Made by a program: the position numbers and the translations under genes. A stretch of 64,000 bases of DNA from Citrus sinensis (taxonomy: Eukaryota; Streptophyta; Magnoliopsida; Sapindales; Rutaceae), in contig NC_068559.1 of NCBI RefSeq assembly GCF_022201045.2, positions 6,257,501-6,321,500 on the forward strand. The letters run 5' to 3'. Under the pieces are notes generated by a model, which was not told where the DNA came from, did no database searches, and worked only from the letters and a program-made list of their open reading frames with translations. Every line of letters starts with the position of its first letter. The stretch's first letter is position 1. This document shows positions 36,034 to 46,189 of this stretch, piece by piece.

Positions 36034-37010
36034 TTTTGAAGACATGGCAGTTGAATCCTGTGAAGGCGGATAACAAGAGTAAGTTTGTATCAAAAGCTCT
36101 CGTTTCTTTTCATGTCATTATGGAGAGTACTCTTTGTCTTATAAATTTCCCGTTGAAATCTCTTTGAGGAATATATAATCTGATTTCGTAGGGGAAACTG
36201 GGAATTTATTGAATTGTATTACGTATGGTGCAATATTCTCTCTATAATTTTGGATGATTAGTAAATGCTTCTCGTCCATGCATCTATCTAAAATTTTTAG
36301 TTGATTGAAAATTGTTTATAATCTTTTCAGGGTTTTGTATGATTTGGCCAAACAATTAATTTTCAATAATTTCAGATTATTTTCAGTGACATGCCATTTT
36401 TTTTCTCCACTGATAGCTTGTCACTTGTACAGTTAATTATGATACAGAAAGGGCGTTTGTTAGAAGATGAAGCTCGCTTCTACACCGCAGAAGTTGCAGA
36501 TGATCTTGAATATAAACATAGTGTGGGATTGATACGTCGAGATATTAAGGTATTTTCTCAACAGGTGAGAACTTTTTTATTTACATCCAAAAACTGCTAA
36601 TGCCTCTTAATTGGCAGCCACAGAACTTACTTCTTACGGCTGATGGACATATCAAAATTGCTGATTTTGGGAGTGTCTAGCCCGTGCAGATGATGAGGCA
36701 TGAACCTTTGTTGGGGCAGCTGCATATGGGGCTAAGGGACTTTTCTTTCTCTTCAGAATGAGCTATGCTCGTGAATGAGACTGACTGAGTGTACAGCTTG
36801 GATGAAATCTTTTTTGGTTTTACTGATTGCTTCTTAGTTCCATGAGATAAACACTTTTGCTCTTCTTGAACATATTTAAATAGAAGTGGACCTTTGGGTG
36901 GGCCCTTGGCTGCACCTTTCTTCCAAATGCTTTCAGGAACTTCGCCTTTCAAAGATGGTAATGAATGGCATATATTTCAAAGAATTACAGCCGAAGATAT
37001 TGGCTTGTTC
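36034..37010 (+). pseudogene. PDK1-type protein kinase pseudogene fragment with introns
   Basis: Pieces of 3-phosphoinositide-dependent protein kinase 1 appear in order. AVESCEGG at 36050-36075 is followed by a stop. [20 protein letters not shown], then [11 protein letters not shown], is at 36445-36549; the catalytic-loop His-Arg-Asp is Arg-Arg-Asp. NLLLTADGHIKIADFGSV lies at 36624-36677 and is followed by a [15 protein letters not shown] and EWHIFQRI lie at about 36922-36985. A splice donor follows RDIK and an acceptor precedes the next block, so introns are kept. This is a DNA-level copy, not a retrocopy. The N-terminus, the PH domain and much of the C-lobe are missing, and frameshifts are frequent. 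Confidence 0.82.
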
Positions 37011-40000
37011 CATCGCCAAATGTGTCACAATACTTATGCTTGAACTAGACTTCCATCAGGCTTAACATTAAAAGGTATTACTCTGTAGATTTACGGATTA
37101 GTGCCACTGATATGCGGTGGAGGTCTTTAACAGAGGACTATGGAGTGAGGCACAGGTAAGATTATTGCACCTTAAATCAGAGGCGAATTTTTATTACTGT
37201 CGTAGGAACAACTTATTAACATGCACAATTTTTTTATTTTTTTTATTGTTGGAGTTTCTATTGATATAAAATAATAACCTAGTATCACATTCCCTGCTTA
37301 AACAGTAATCAATCGGACGATTTATGGTATGATCCTTACATCCTAGATTTGGATTGCATATAGTCGGCTTCATAGCTCATACTGTGTCAGACATATAAAG
37401 AGACAGCTATTACCTATATTTCTAGTGTGGTCATGCCTTTTGCATTATCATTAGATCGTGCCTGAATTCTAGTTGCTGCTAGCATGTTCAGTTTCTCAGT
37501 GCATGCGATTGGTAATACATATAAACAAAATCGGATACGTTTGCTTCAGGTAACTATATTTGATAATGATACGTGCTGCAGTTTCCTGAGCTGAAAAAAT
37601 AAAAAAGATAAAAGACGACCCTAAGAAATAGTCGATGGTTATGCTAACGGTGGAAAAAAAAAAAAAAAAAAAACTCAAAGCAGATCAATCTGCTGGTTAA
37701 AGAATTGATTATGGAAAGTGAGATAGAAAGTGCAGAAACAAAATGAAATGCTTGAAAGACGTTGAAGAGTGCATGAGTGGGAGATTGGCTGTATAAAATC
37801 ATCATAAGGCTCATAAAATTGAAACTGTATAATCTAGCTTCCAAGAATAAGAACAACATCGAGCGCAACATGTGAGAGTAACCAGTTCCCAAGCAATATT
37901 CTATTATCTTATAAGTGCTGTACGATTAACAGGTTCAAATAAAAAACAACAGTGGCAACCTAGTAGCTATCAGAGCTACAACTCCTCTCTTGACAAGCAA
38001 ATGCAGCAGAAGATAGAAAGTACAGAAACAAAATGAAATGCTTGAAAGACATTGAAGAGTGCATGAGTAGGAGATTGGCTTTATAAAATCATCATAAGGC
38101 TCATATAATTGAAAAAAAATTAATTATTATCACTTTTAGAAAAGAAAAATCTTTACGTGCCACATCCAATAACTCTGTTGATCTCTTAACTTTGCTGCCG
38201 TATGAGGTTAAGTTCTAAGATGCTTCCTTCTTACTGTTTCTTTTAGAAATTCCATTGTATGATACAATCATTTTGTCGATTGGACTATTCTTGTGAAACA
38301 AATTAAGATCCGATAGGCATTGTTATTTAAATTAGCAAAATTGATTTATAAGGACAGAAACAATTTTTATCGAATTTTGAATACACTCTAAATTAAGTGT
38401 CTCGGTTTATTGTAACTGTCCCAATAGAATTTTTCAACTATATTTTCCTTTTACAAGTAGAACCTTTAGCCAAAATAATAATAATAATGATTGTTTAATG
38501 TAAATGAATAACTAAAGCTCCATCCGTCCTTTCTTGGGAAAGCCTTCACCATTACCGTCGGTTTCCAACTAGTACCAAAACAGATCTATTATTAAGATTG
38601 ATTCACTCTCTGACTTAGTAACTTTCTCCAGCTTTACTCTCTTTCTCTAACTTTATAGAACTGGAATACATAGATTACAAATCCAAAAGGAGAATGCTCA
38701 TTCACTGAAAAGAAACGCACAAGCACACCACCATCACAAATCAAGATGTGAATAGAACAACAACCCCCATGCCTAAAGGAGGAAAATCATCCATCAAAAA
38801 TCAGTTTCTTAATAATATTTTTTGTGCTACATTACATAATGTGAAATTATGAATCATCCATCTTTAATTTATCTTGTTACAAAAAATAATACAAAATTTT
38901 GAATTTATTTAATTTTTCACCCCAAATTTATAATTTGTATCTATTGTCTATGAAAACATTAACTTCCGTTTATGCATAACGACGTTCTAAGGGTATTTTA
39001 GACCTGTAACATGTTTAATAAAATATAAATAAAAAATTATTAATAATCCATCCTAAATTTACCTTGTTACAATATATATATATAAAGTATTGTTATAATC
39101 TAAAATAGTGTGCCGAAAAGCTCGTGGCCTTTGAATTTAAACCCAAAGGCACCTGCACATGGTGGGCCCTACCATGTGCAGCCAGCAAAAAATAAAAAAA
39201 TAAAAAAGTCACCAGGGGCTGTTGGATGGAAATCCAACGGCCCCTAGTAGCTTTCCGGACAGTAATCCAATCCGGAAGTTTCGGATTGGATCACTGTCCT
39301 CTATATATATATACCCCTCAATTTTGCTATATTTATGCATTTACTGTCCTTCCAGTATATATATCTAATGTATTCTTGTGGTTAATATGAGTGTTATCAT
39401 TAGGACTGCAATGTTGGTGTAAGTGCAATCAACTTGACTTCCCCACAAAAATGCAAAGCACAATAATTGCAATGTCTTGGAATTTTGTTCTTTTTGCAAT
39501 TCTGTGAAAGTCTTCTATCCCTAATTTGTATCATTGTATTTATCATGAACAATTTCGTGGTATGTGAGTCATGTCTTACTCTTTGAATTACATACAGATA
39601 GGGTTTCATCTGTGGGCAACCGGTGAAGAGAGTGTAACAGCTCATTCCGTTCCCATCTTACAAGATGCGGCTTCCGGGTTCAGCTCAGATTGCTCTGACA
39701 CATGCTTGATTAAGATGTACAAAGCCTTCATTGGTCACTGCAATTTGTAGAGCCAGCTTGGTTTGAACATTTACAATATCTGAGGAACTCATTTTGCTAG
39801 CCTATGCTCCCAAGATCTGCAGAGATCATCAAGCAAGGCAATGGTTTCTATCCAAAATCTTTCTTGGATACTTCAGTTGGGAATCGGGTATGCGAACAAA
39901 GAACAAGTTGTCCCGTGAGCATGTTTTCTTCATTTCCCAGTTTTCTTAATTCGGAAAATTAATGGAGTGACTATTCTATTTTCATTCCTGTCACATCATT

Positions 40001-40080
40001 GGTGTTGGACGTTTTTGAAACATAAAGTAGGGCAGATGGTGGGAAGCCTGGAATGGCCATTCACTCCCTAAATTTAAGCT
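37011..40080. other. gene-free region with direct repeats
   Basis: No intact gene. A ~105-bp direct repeat lies at 37721-37826 and 38011-38116. A ~140-bp segment at 38661-38800 is repeated at 40081-40215. A dispersed AT-rich repeat occupies 38820-39070, with relatives at 43170-43420 and 44270-44410. The plus strand at 39655-39730 reads DAASGFSSDCSDTCLIKMYK, which looks like decayed coding sequence that I cannot place. Confidence 0.6.
37721..38116. repeat. ~105-bp direct repeat, copies 290 bp apart
   Basis: AGATAGAAAGTGCAGAAACA at 37721 and AGATAGAAAGTACAGAAACA at 38011 begin two copies that run to AAGGCTCAT(A)AA(A)TTGAAA, with five or six differences. Confidence 0.92.
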
Positions 40081-40346
40081 GTGAAATACATAGATTACAA
40101 ATCCAGGAGTAGAATATTCATTGATTGACAAGATACACAGGCAAAACACAGCCATCAAAAATCAAGATGTAAATAGAATAAGCATCCCCATACTTAAAAG
40201 AAGGAAAAACCATGAAAAATATTTGTTAACAAGACCAAAATAAAAATAAAAATTACTTCATCGCGCAAGTACTTTTTTTTTTTGGGAATAATTAACATAA
40301 TAAGTACAATCAATTCTCCCACAATCTATCAAACTCCAGTAACTCC

Positions 40347-41845
40347 TCAGGTTTTAATCCTTTTGGTACTACCATACACAAAAAATGCCTGTGTAATCGT
40401 CACAGAATGCTTCGGAAACTCCCTTACAAACTGCTTATATTCTTTACTGAAAGCTATCTCCTCCATGTTTTCGACAATGAAGTCCAACACAGCCTCTAAC
40501 AATGCTCTATGGGAACAACCTACTGCACTTTTGAAAGCCTTAAGAGCATTTGATGGTTTCAACGACGAAAGGATATGGTGAGCACAAAACTCGAACAAGT
40601 ACAGGATGTCGAAATTCCAGGCTGAAAAAAATAATACAGCAATATGTTTCTCTGTCCTCTCCGGATCCAAGCTACCATGGTAAAGAAAATCTAGAAGAGC
40701 CTCAAGTTCTTCACGACTCATAGGGAGATTGACAATCTCTGTCTCACACGATGAAGCCCCAAGCGACCAATACTTTCTCATTAGTTGAGCATCGTAAGTA
40801 GGTGGTGGGTGAACCAATATAGTTGATCTAGTATACTGCATAACACAAAAGAACAATTTCATTTACCAAATACGCAAGATTTCTACCTAAAAAAATTTGC
40901 TTACAAATGCTCGACTCTATGCTTGCATATGTATTAGCAATGATGATTCCAAAGTCTAGATTCCTACTTAATACAATCATTGACAATGTCGTGCACCTCA
41001 TGATGAGCAATATTTTCACGTGGCATCAGCTCTGGTTATAAAATTGTGTTTCATGCTCAATTGCTCTTCATATAGTGATTGAAGTTGCCAACTAGCTATG
41101 AATATATCAATGAGAAATTTTTTTAAGTGCGAGAAAGAGAAAGAAAGAGAGAGAATTACGAGTACGGCTTTGTGTGCAGGCAGGAGAGGCCCGTAGCAAG
41201 GTCTGAGATGGATATCAGGAGGAGTTTGTTCTCTGAATGAAGCATCAAATCCATCGAGGAATTCACTTTTCATTCTCATCAGTTCTTCAGTTTTCATAAC
41301 ACGCCCATGCTCTGTTGTTGGTTGGAACTAACAAAAGAATAAACATGTATCAATCAATATATAGGCTTTAATTTCAACTGTAAATCAGTGTAATTATTAT
41401 AATAGTGAAACTGCCTTATTTTATATATATATGGTACTTTTCCAATCAGGAATCCCTGATTTTAATAAGATCAGGGATTAATAAAAATACAAAAAAATTT
41501 AGATTTTATTATACTACATGATAAAATATAATGCATTGAAATATGTATTTATTTTATCTTTTAGCTAATCCCTGACTTTATTAAAGTCAGGGATCCCTGA
41601 TTAGAAAACTACTGTATATATATATATATATATATATAAGAAAGGGAGGACGAGACTGCTCCCAAACAAGAGTCCCTGGGGTCTAAGAGGAATGGATTTG
41701 TTTTCACATTCCTCGTAAAAGCAGCGATCTCATGCTTCAAATTATTAAGTTGGGGCATGAAATCCCAGCATGGGTAGATCGAGTTTCTCTCGAGCGGTCC
41801 GAGACCAACCTTGACCGACGACCATCCATTGGAGGCGACTTCCAT
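40347..41845 (-). CDS. BTB/POZ domain protein (putative CUL3 ligase adaptor)
   Basis: BTB/POZ proteins dimerise and bring substrates to cullin-3 ubiquitin ligases. Exons in reading order (minus): 41845-41657, 41327-41160, 40835-40347, all phase 0, giving 281 codons plus stop. The N-terminal part contains IYPCWDFMPQLNNLKHEI and NPFLLDPRDSCLG; the BTB core contains PDIHLRPCYGPLLPAHKAVL, LPMSREELEALLDFLYHGSL, EKHIAVLFFSAWNFDILYLF, SNALKAFKSAVGCSHRALLE and FIVENMEEIAFSKEY. The start at 41845 is the first Met of the family-like part. An upstream exon (41905-42201) ends in a good donor, but the intervening intron would be only about 55 nt and out of phase, so it may be leader sequence. Part of the helix after KAVL (HPPPTYDAQLMRKYWS) differs from the usual family. 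A MITE lies in the intron between 41657 and 41327. Confidence 0.8.
41432..41615. mobile_element. ~184-bp MITE in a BTB-gene intron
   Basis: The left end GTACTTTTCCAATCAGGAAT and the right end CCTGATTAGAAAACTACTGT are inverted repeats that continue inward with (T)CCCTGATTTTAATAAGATCAGGGATT against AATCCCTGACTTTATTAAAGTCAGGGA. Each arm itself folds on CCCTGA..TCAGGG. It is bounded by TATATA on both sides, consistent with a TA target. Confidence 0.82.
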
Positions 41846-41904
41846 GTCGGCTCCCAGATCAAAAAAATATATAAATATAAACAAACTAGATTAGAAAACA
41901 ATAC

Positions 41905-42201
41905 CTTGAAAATGAGGTCTAGCGCACGTGAAGCAAGTGAGGAATCGGCTGTAGCCCATCTTTGTGGTAGCAGGATGTCGCTGTCGCTGTATTCGAAGTC
42001 GTCGCCGAGATTGACGGTGTCGTCGCCGCGATCGTCAGCGGCTTGGCGCAGTGAGTCGCTATCGTCGCTGTATTCGAAGTCGTCGCCGAGATTGACGGTG
42101 TCGTCGCCGCGATTGTCGGTGGCTTGGCGCAGTGAGTCGCTATCGTCGCTGTGAGGGGTTTGTACGTTCGTTGTCTGGTGGCCGTCTGGTCTTGCATGCA
42201 T
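41905..42201 (-). CDS. acidic repeat open frame upstream of the BTB gene (possible 5' exon)
   Basis: The frame opens at ATG 42201 and reads to a splice donor at 41904 (LIFK followed by GTATTG). It contains two tandem 81-bp units (41983-42063 and 42064-42144), each encoding 27 residues with DDSDSLRQA, RGDD, TVNLGDDFEYS. The product is highly acidic and probably disordered. GC content is far above the surroundings. It could be a first exon of the BTB gene, but joining it to 41845 breaks the frame. A leader or upstream ORF is the alternative. Confidence 0.4.
41983..42144. repeat. 81-bp tandem duplication, in frame
   Basis: Two copies of an 81-bp GC-rich unit beginning GTCGCTGTATTCGAAGTCG, with three or four substitutions. 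The length is divisible by three. Confidence 0.92.
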
Positions 42202-44599
42202 GGTAGTTTGGGCTTGCGCGTACTTGGGAATTGGGAAATTTATAGGTTATGATTTTCTTTCTTTCTTTGGTTTTGTTTTACTGTCGTGGCCTTTTATACA
42301 TGTTTTGTCTTGAGTTTTCGACCCCATATGTTTTCAGTAATCCATTTTGACCCATAAATTTTGGCTTTATGATGTTTAGCCCCTTCTCTAGCTTGTTAAT
42401 CATAAGTTAATCCAAAAACCGGGCAGAGTGTACCGTTATTTACGTTAGCGCTCCATTATCTTTCAGTTTCTTTATCAATTGAAGTACCATGTTTCTTCCC
42501 CTTCCCCAGATGGTATTAGTACTAATCAATTGAGAAAAAAACAAATAAATTTTGGATGGGAAATTTCCGCCACTATTTTTTTTTTTGGGGGAAATCCACG
42601 TAATTTCTACACAATAATTATATTAAATTCTCATTATTTTACAAAATTACAAATTAACAAAATTTTCATTATTTTATAAAATTATGAATTAACAATAAAT
42701 TTAAAAAGTTTAGTCTTTTAACAATTTTTAGCTACTTATGGTATCTTTTTTTTTTTTGAAACTAAACTACTTATGGTATCTTTATGATAAGTTTAATTTA
42801 GTTATTTTATCTTTGTAATATAAAATCACTAAATTATCCTAAAAACATGTATCATTCCATGGGAATGGAGGAATTTAGGTCAGGTTTTTACTTTTTTTTT
42901 TAATTTATAAAAGGTTGGATTTTATATCTATTTTTTTGACCCCATCTATTTTTGATAATCCATTTTGACCCATATAGTTTAGCTTTCTGAAGTTTAGCTG
43001 CTTCTCTAACTTGTTAATTGAAAATTAATCAATTAAAACTAAAAGCCAAGCCGAGTAGACTATTATTTCCTTTATGCGGTCTATTATCCTTCAGTTTCTT
43101 TATCATTTTTATCTCATATATATGTAAATTATTAGCCTTTACTTTCTTAATTTTTTTTTTGTTTTTGTTTTTGTCTTACATTACATAATCTAAACGAAAT
43201 TTATCAAGCATCCAGTTTAAGTTCACCTTGTTATAAAAAAAATACAATAAAATTTGAATTTATTTATTTTTCTACCTTAAATTTATAATTTGTATCAATT
43301 GTCTACCAAAACATTAACCCCTATTTGTACTTGATAAGGTCATAAGGGTACTTTAGACATTTAATGTGCTAAATAAAAAATAAAATAAAAATTATTAGTG
43401 ATTCGTCATATTAGAAATGCTGCTAAATTTTGAATTTATTCAAGGGTAGGGCTATTTGAACCTACCAAAATACTCTCTCCACCCATCACTAAAATTTAAA
43501 AATTAATATTTTACTATACAACCCTCTTAAATGTCAAACACATCCTTATTTAAATAAATTATTATGATAGCATTTTCTTAATAAATAAAAAAGAAAATGC
43601 GAACAAAGCGCATGCATTCTCTTTTCTCTCGCTTTGTGGATCTCTCCCTCTCAATTGAAATCACAAGAACTCAACTGTAGATGCATTGGTGAGAGAGCAA
43701 TTTGGCATTTAATTGAGCATATACAACATATTTATTTTCTCTAGTGATCAAAGCAATTCATAGAACTCGAAAGAGTATAAGAATAGCAAATAGAGTTTCA
43801 CCTCATATCTCTTATTGTTGTTTATTTAGTTATAACATCATGAACAAAAATATAAAATTAATAGAAACCGCAACAAATTGCAATTATTACTCATTGAGAG
43901 GTTGGCGAAGAATTGTGGGGGGGGGGGGGGGGGGGGGGGAATCCTTGAAGCACAATAAACAATTTTTTTCCCAAAGGAGTGAACTTTTTAGCAACCATTT
44001 TCTTTAATTTTGTGATTAAATTCTTTTCGATAAGTTGGTTTTGCTTCTCTATGATGATAAATTAATTTAATGTTACAAAAATTAGTGTTAGGGATGGATG
44101 AACATGTCAGTTCTTGGTGGAGATTTGTGTAAAAAGTAACTAAAATATTTTATTTAATGATATTATCATGTCTTTTTTGGTAAATTACTAAATAGGTATT
44201 ATAGAAATAAAATTGATTTAAAAAAAGTGGGTGTTGAGAGTATTTAGATGGGTTCAAATAGTTTCACCCTTTGTTCAATATTCTATCCTAAATTTATAAT
44301 TTCTATCAAATGAATGTTAACAGTTGTTTATACTTGATACATCGTAAGGGTAATTTAGACATTTAACATATTAATAAAAGACAAAATAATAGTTTAAAAT
44401 ATAAAAAACATTATTTTTCATAATCAATATTCAATTGAATACACTTAGCACTCTAATTTCTTGCTTAATTAAAAAAAAATATAGTTTTTCTTCACAAATT
44501 TACATCACCATATTTTAAATTATATGTTAAGTCATCTGTCAGATAATTGTGATACAAAATATATATTTTTATCCTGCACAAAGGATCCAATGATCCCTC
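42202..44599. other. intergenic with dispersed repeats and a G23 tract
   Basis: No gene. A ~160-bp segment at about 42323-42480 recurs at about 42945-43110 (AATCCATTTTGACCCATA, CTTGTTAAT, TTCAGTTTCTTTATCA). AT-rich repeat copies lie at 43170-43420 and 44270-44410. A 23-G run lies at 43917-43939. Confidence 0.55.
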
Positions 44600-44990
44600 C
44601 ATTTGTTGGTTTGTCGTCATCAGTGCTTGCCGCTTGCTTTCGCTTGAAATATCCTCACATTGCTTCGCCAGCAATGGCCTCTCCAACCCCGGCACATTGT
44701 AATAATGTTACACTATCAAACACATATTATTCTAGTCAGTAAAGATTCCAGGTAAGAAAACAAATTAAATAATTCCTTAATACAATTCTTGCTATGATTA
44801 TTTTTCTTGTTGAAATTTAATTGTTGGATTTTGATGCAAGAAGCTAGTAAAAGTTGCGACGAGACCGTAAGAAAGTCGTGTGCTGAAAATCGATAAAGCT
44901 GACGCTAAAACAAATGAACTTGATTTTCTCAGGAAAAAGTTCAGCACTCGCGAGCTTTAATAATTTTTACCACTTTTCATCTCTTCTTAG
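44600..44990 (+). pseudogene. fragment of the S28 carboxypeptidase gene (exons 3-4 with introns)
   Basis: 44624-44751 matches exon 3 of the gene at 4015: [13 protein letters not shown] is readable, then it diverges with stops before a retained donor GTAAGA. 44840-44955 matches exon 4 (EASKSCDETVRKS) with a one-base insertion and several stops. The AG acceptor before it is changed and the donor after it is lost. Intron sequence flanking both exons also matches, including the ATTTTTACCACTTTTCATCTC tract after exon 4. It is therefore a genomic duplication fragment rather than a retrocopy. Exons 1-2 and 5-9 were not seen nearby. Confidence 0.9.
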
Positions 44991-45265
44991 ATGCCTCTAT
45001 AGAGGACATCACAAGTCTACACAGGGCTTATAAAGGACATCACAAGACCTACAAAGGACTCACATAATATTCATCTAAGTTGACAATTCAGTTTGTATAG
45101 GAGTGTTTGTATAACTGTTTATGGTTGTCTTGTTACTGATATACTTAACCCAAAATCAATTATTGTTTATGTGGGATAATGTATGAATATTTTTAACAAT
45201 ATCGAATAAGACCAAATGTCTAAATCTAGATGACGTCCAGACATGAAAGACTTTTTGGTGTTATC
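44991..45265. other. spacer before the copia element
   Basis: AT-rich. At 44990-45065 the phrase GGACATCACAAG/GGACTCACA is repeated with CCTCTATAGA and CCTACAAAGG. No gene. Confidence 0.4.
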
Positions 45266-45745
45266 TGTTGGGATTATGCTCTCTTTAAAGCACATTGATT
45301 TATTTATTTTCTAATTAATAAAATATTTAAGATATTTTATAAAAGACTTAATTGCATAGATATTTTGAATAAGGTCCATTTAATCATATTATATGTATTT
45401 ATGCGATCATCATATGGATTCACAGAAGACATAAATACAAGTTATCTTATGATTAAATAAATTAAGTTCACAATTGATAAATAGAGTTGGACGCTCTATT
45501 TATTTTTAAACTGTAGTAAATTCATTAAATAATTTATTTTAATCATATATGAATTTATTGATGTAGTTTGACTACATTGAACCGGATCACATATGAAATT
45601 TAATTAATCTTGAAATGATTATCATGCTTATTAAATCTCATAGGTATTGATTTTATTGCAATCTTAATCTTGAGTTAATTATAGTTTCATGTTTGTGATT
45701 ATCATTTCATTTGAGTTACCAATGGGCGCGACATATATTTGTAGT

Positions 45746-46140
45746 TGTTGATGCTGAAATATGCTCGCCCTTCGCCCGACCAGATCTTTTCACCAACGTT
45801 TATGTGGTCTATAGAGAAGATGTCACCTTCTTCCCGTTTCAACGATTGCCTGAGTCCCTGGGGGTTAGAATCACCCTTTCTCCTCTTTCTAAGCCTGCGT
45901 TCACAAAAATAGATCAGAGACGCCAGTGTTTTTACCGGTGTAAACCCTCCGATGCTTAAGTTAGCACAAGGTGTTTACAGGAAAACAATGTAATCTAAAT
46001 TATATGATTTCTTATAATGCTCTCAAGAATTTGTATGGAATGTGATCTGGTTTCAATTTGTCAGAGTTTTCCCTTTTACCCTCAATTTTTCTCCCCCTTT
46101 TTCATCGGTCTCCTGGCTTCTTATAGCCGTTGCCCCACGT
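45746..46140 (-). repeat. gypsy 3' LTR, truncated
   Basis: Matches 54485-54886 at high identity from TTGATGCTGAAAT to GCCGTTGCCCCACGT. The remaining ~320 bp (the 5' part of the LTR in element orientation) are absent, so a deletion removed them and probably the polypurine tract. Confidence 0.9.
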
Positions 46141-46189
46141 CCTATGACCACTTTGCCTTCCCTTGATTTAGAACCTATGGGAAACCATA

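Noticed and set aside
36677..36952. 91-codon minus-strand frame inside the PDK1 pseudogene
   Set aside because: The plus strand carries the kinase similarity on both sides; the minus frame is a shadow.
41737..42154. plus-strand frame across the 81-bp repeats
   Set aside because: It overlaps BTB exons on the other strand; the Ser/Arg-rich content only mirrors the GC-rich repeat.
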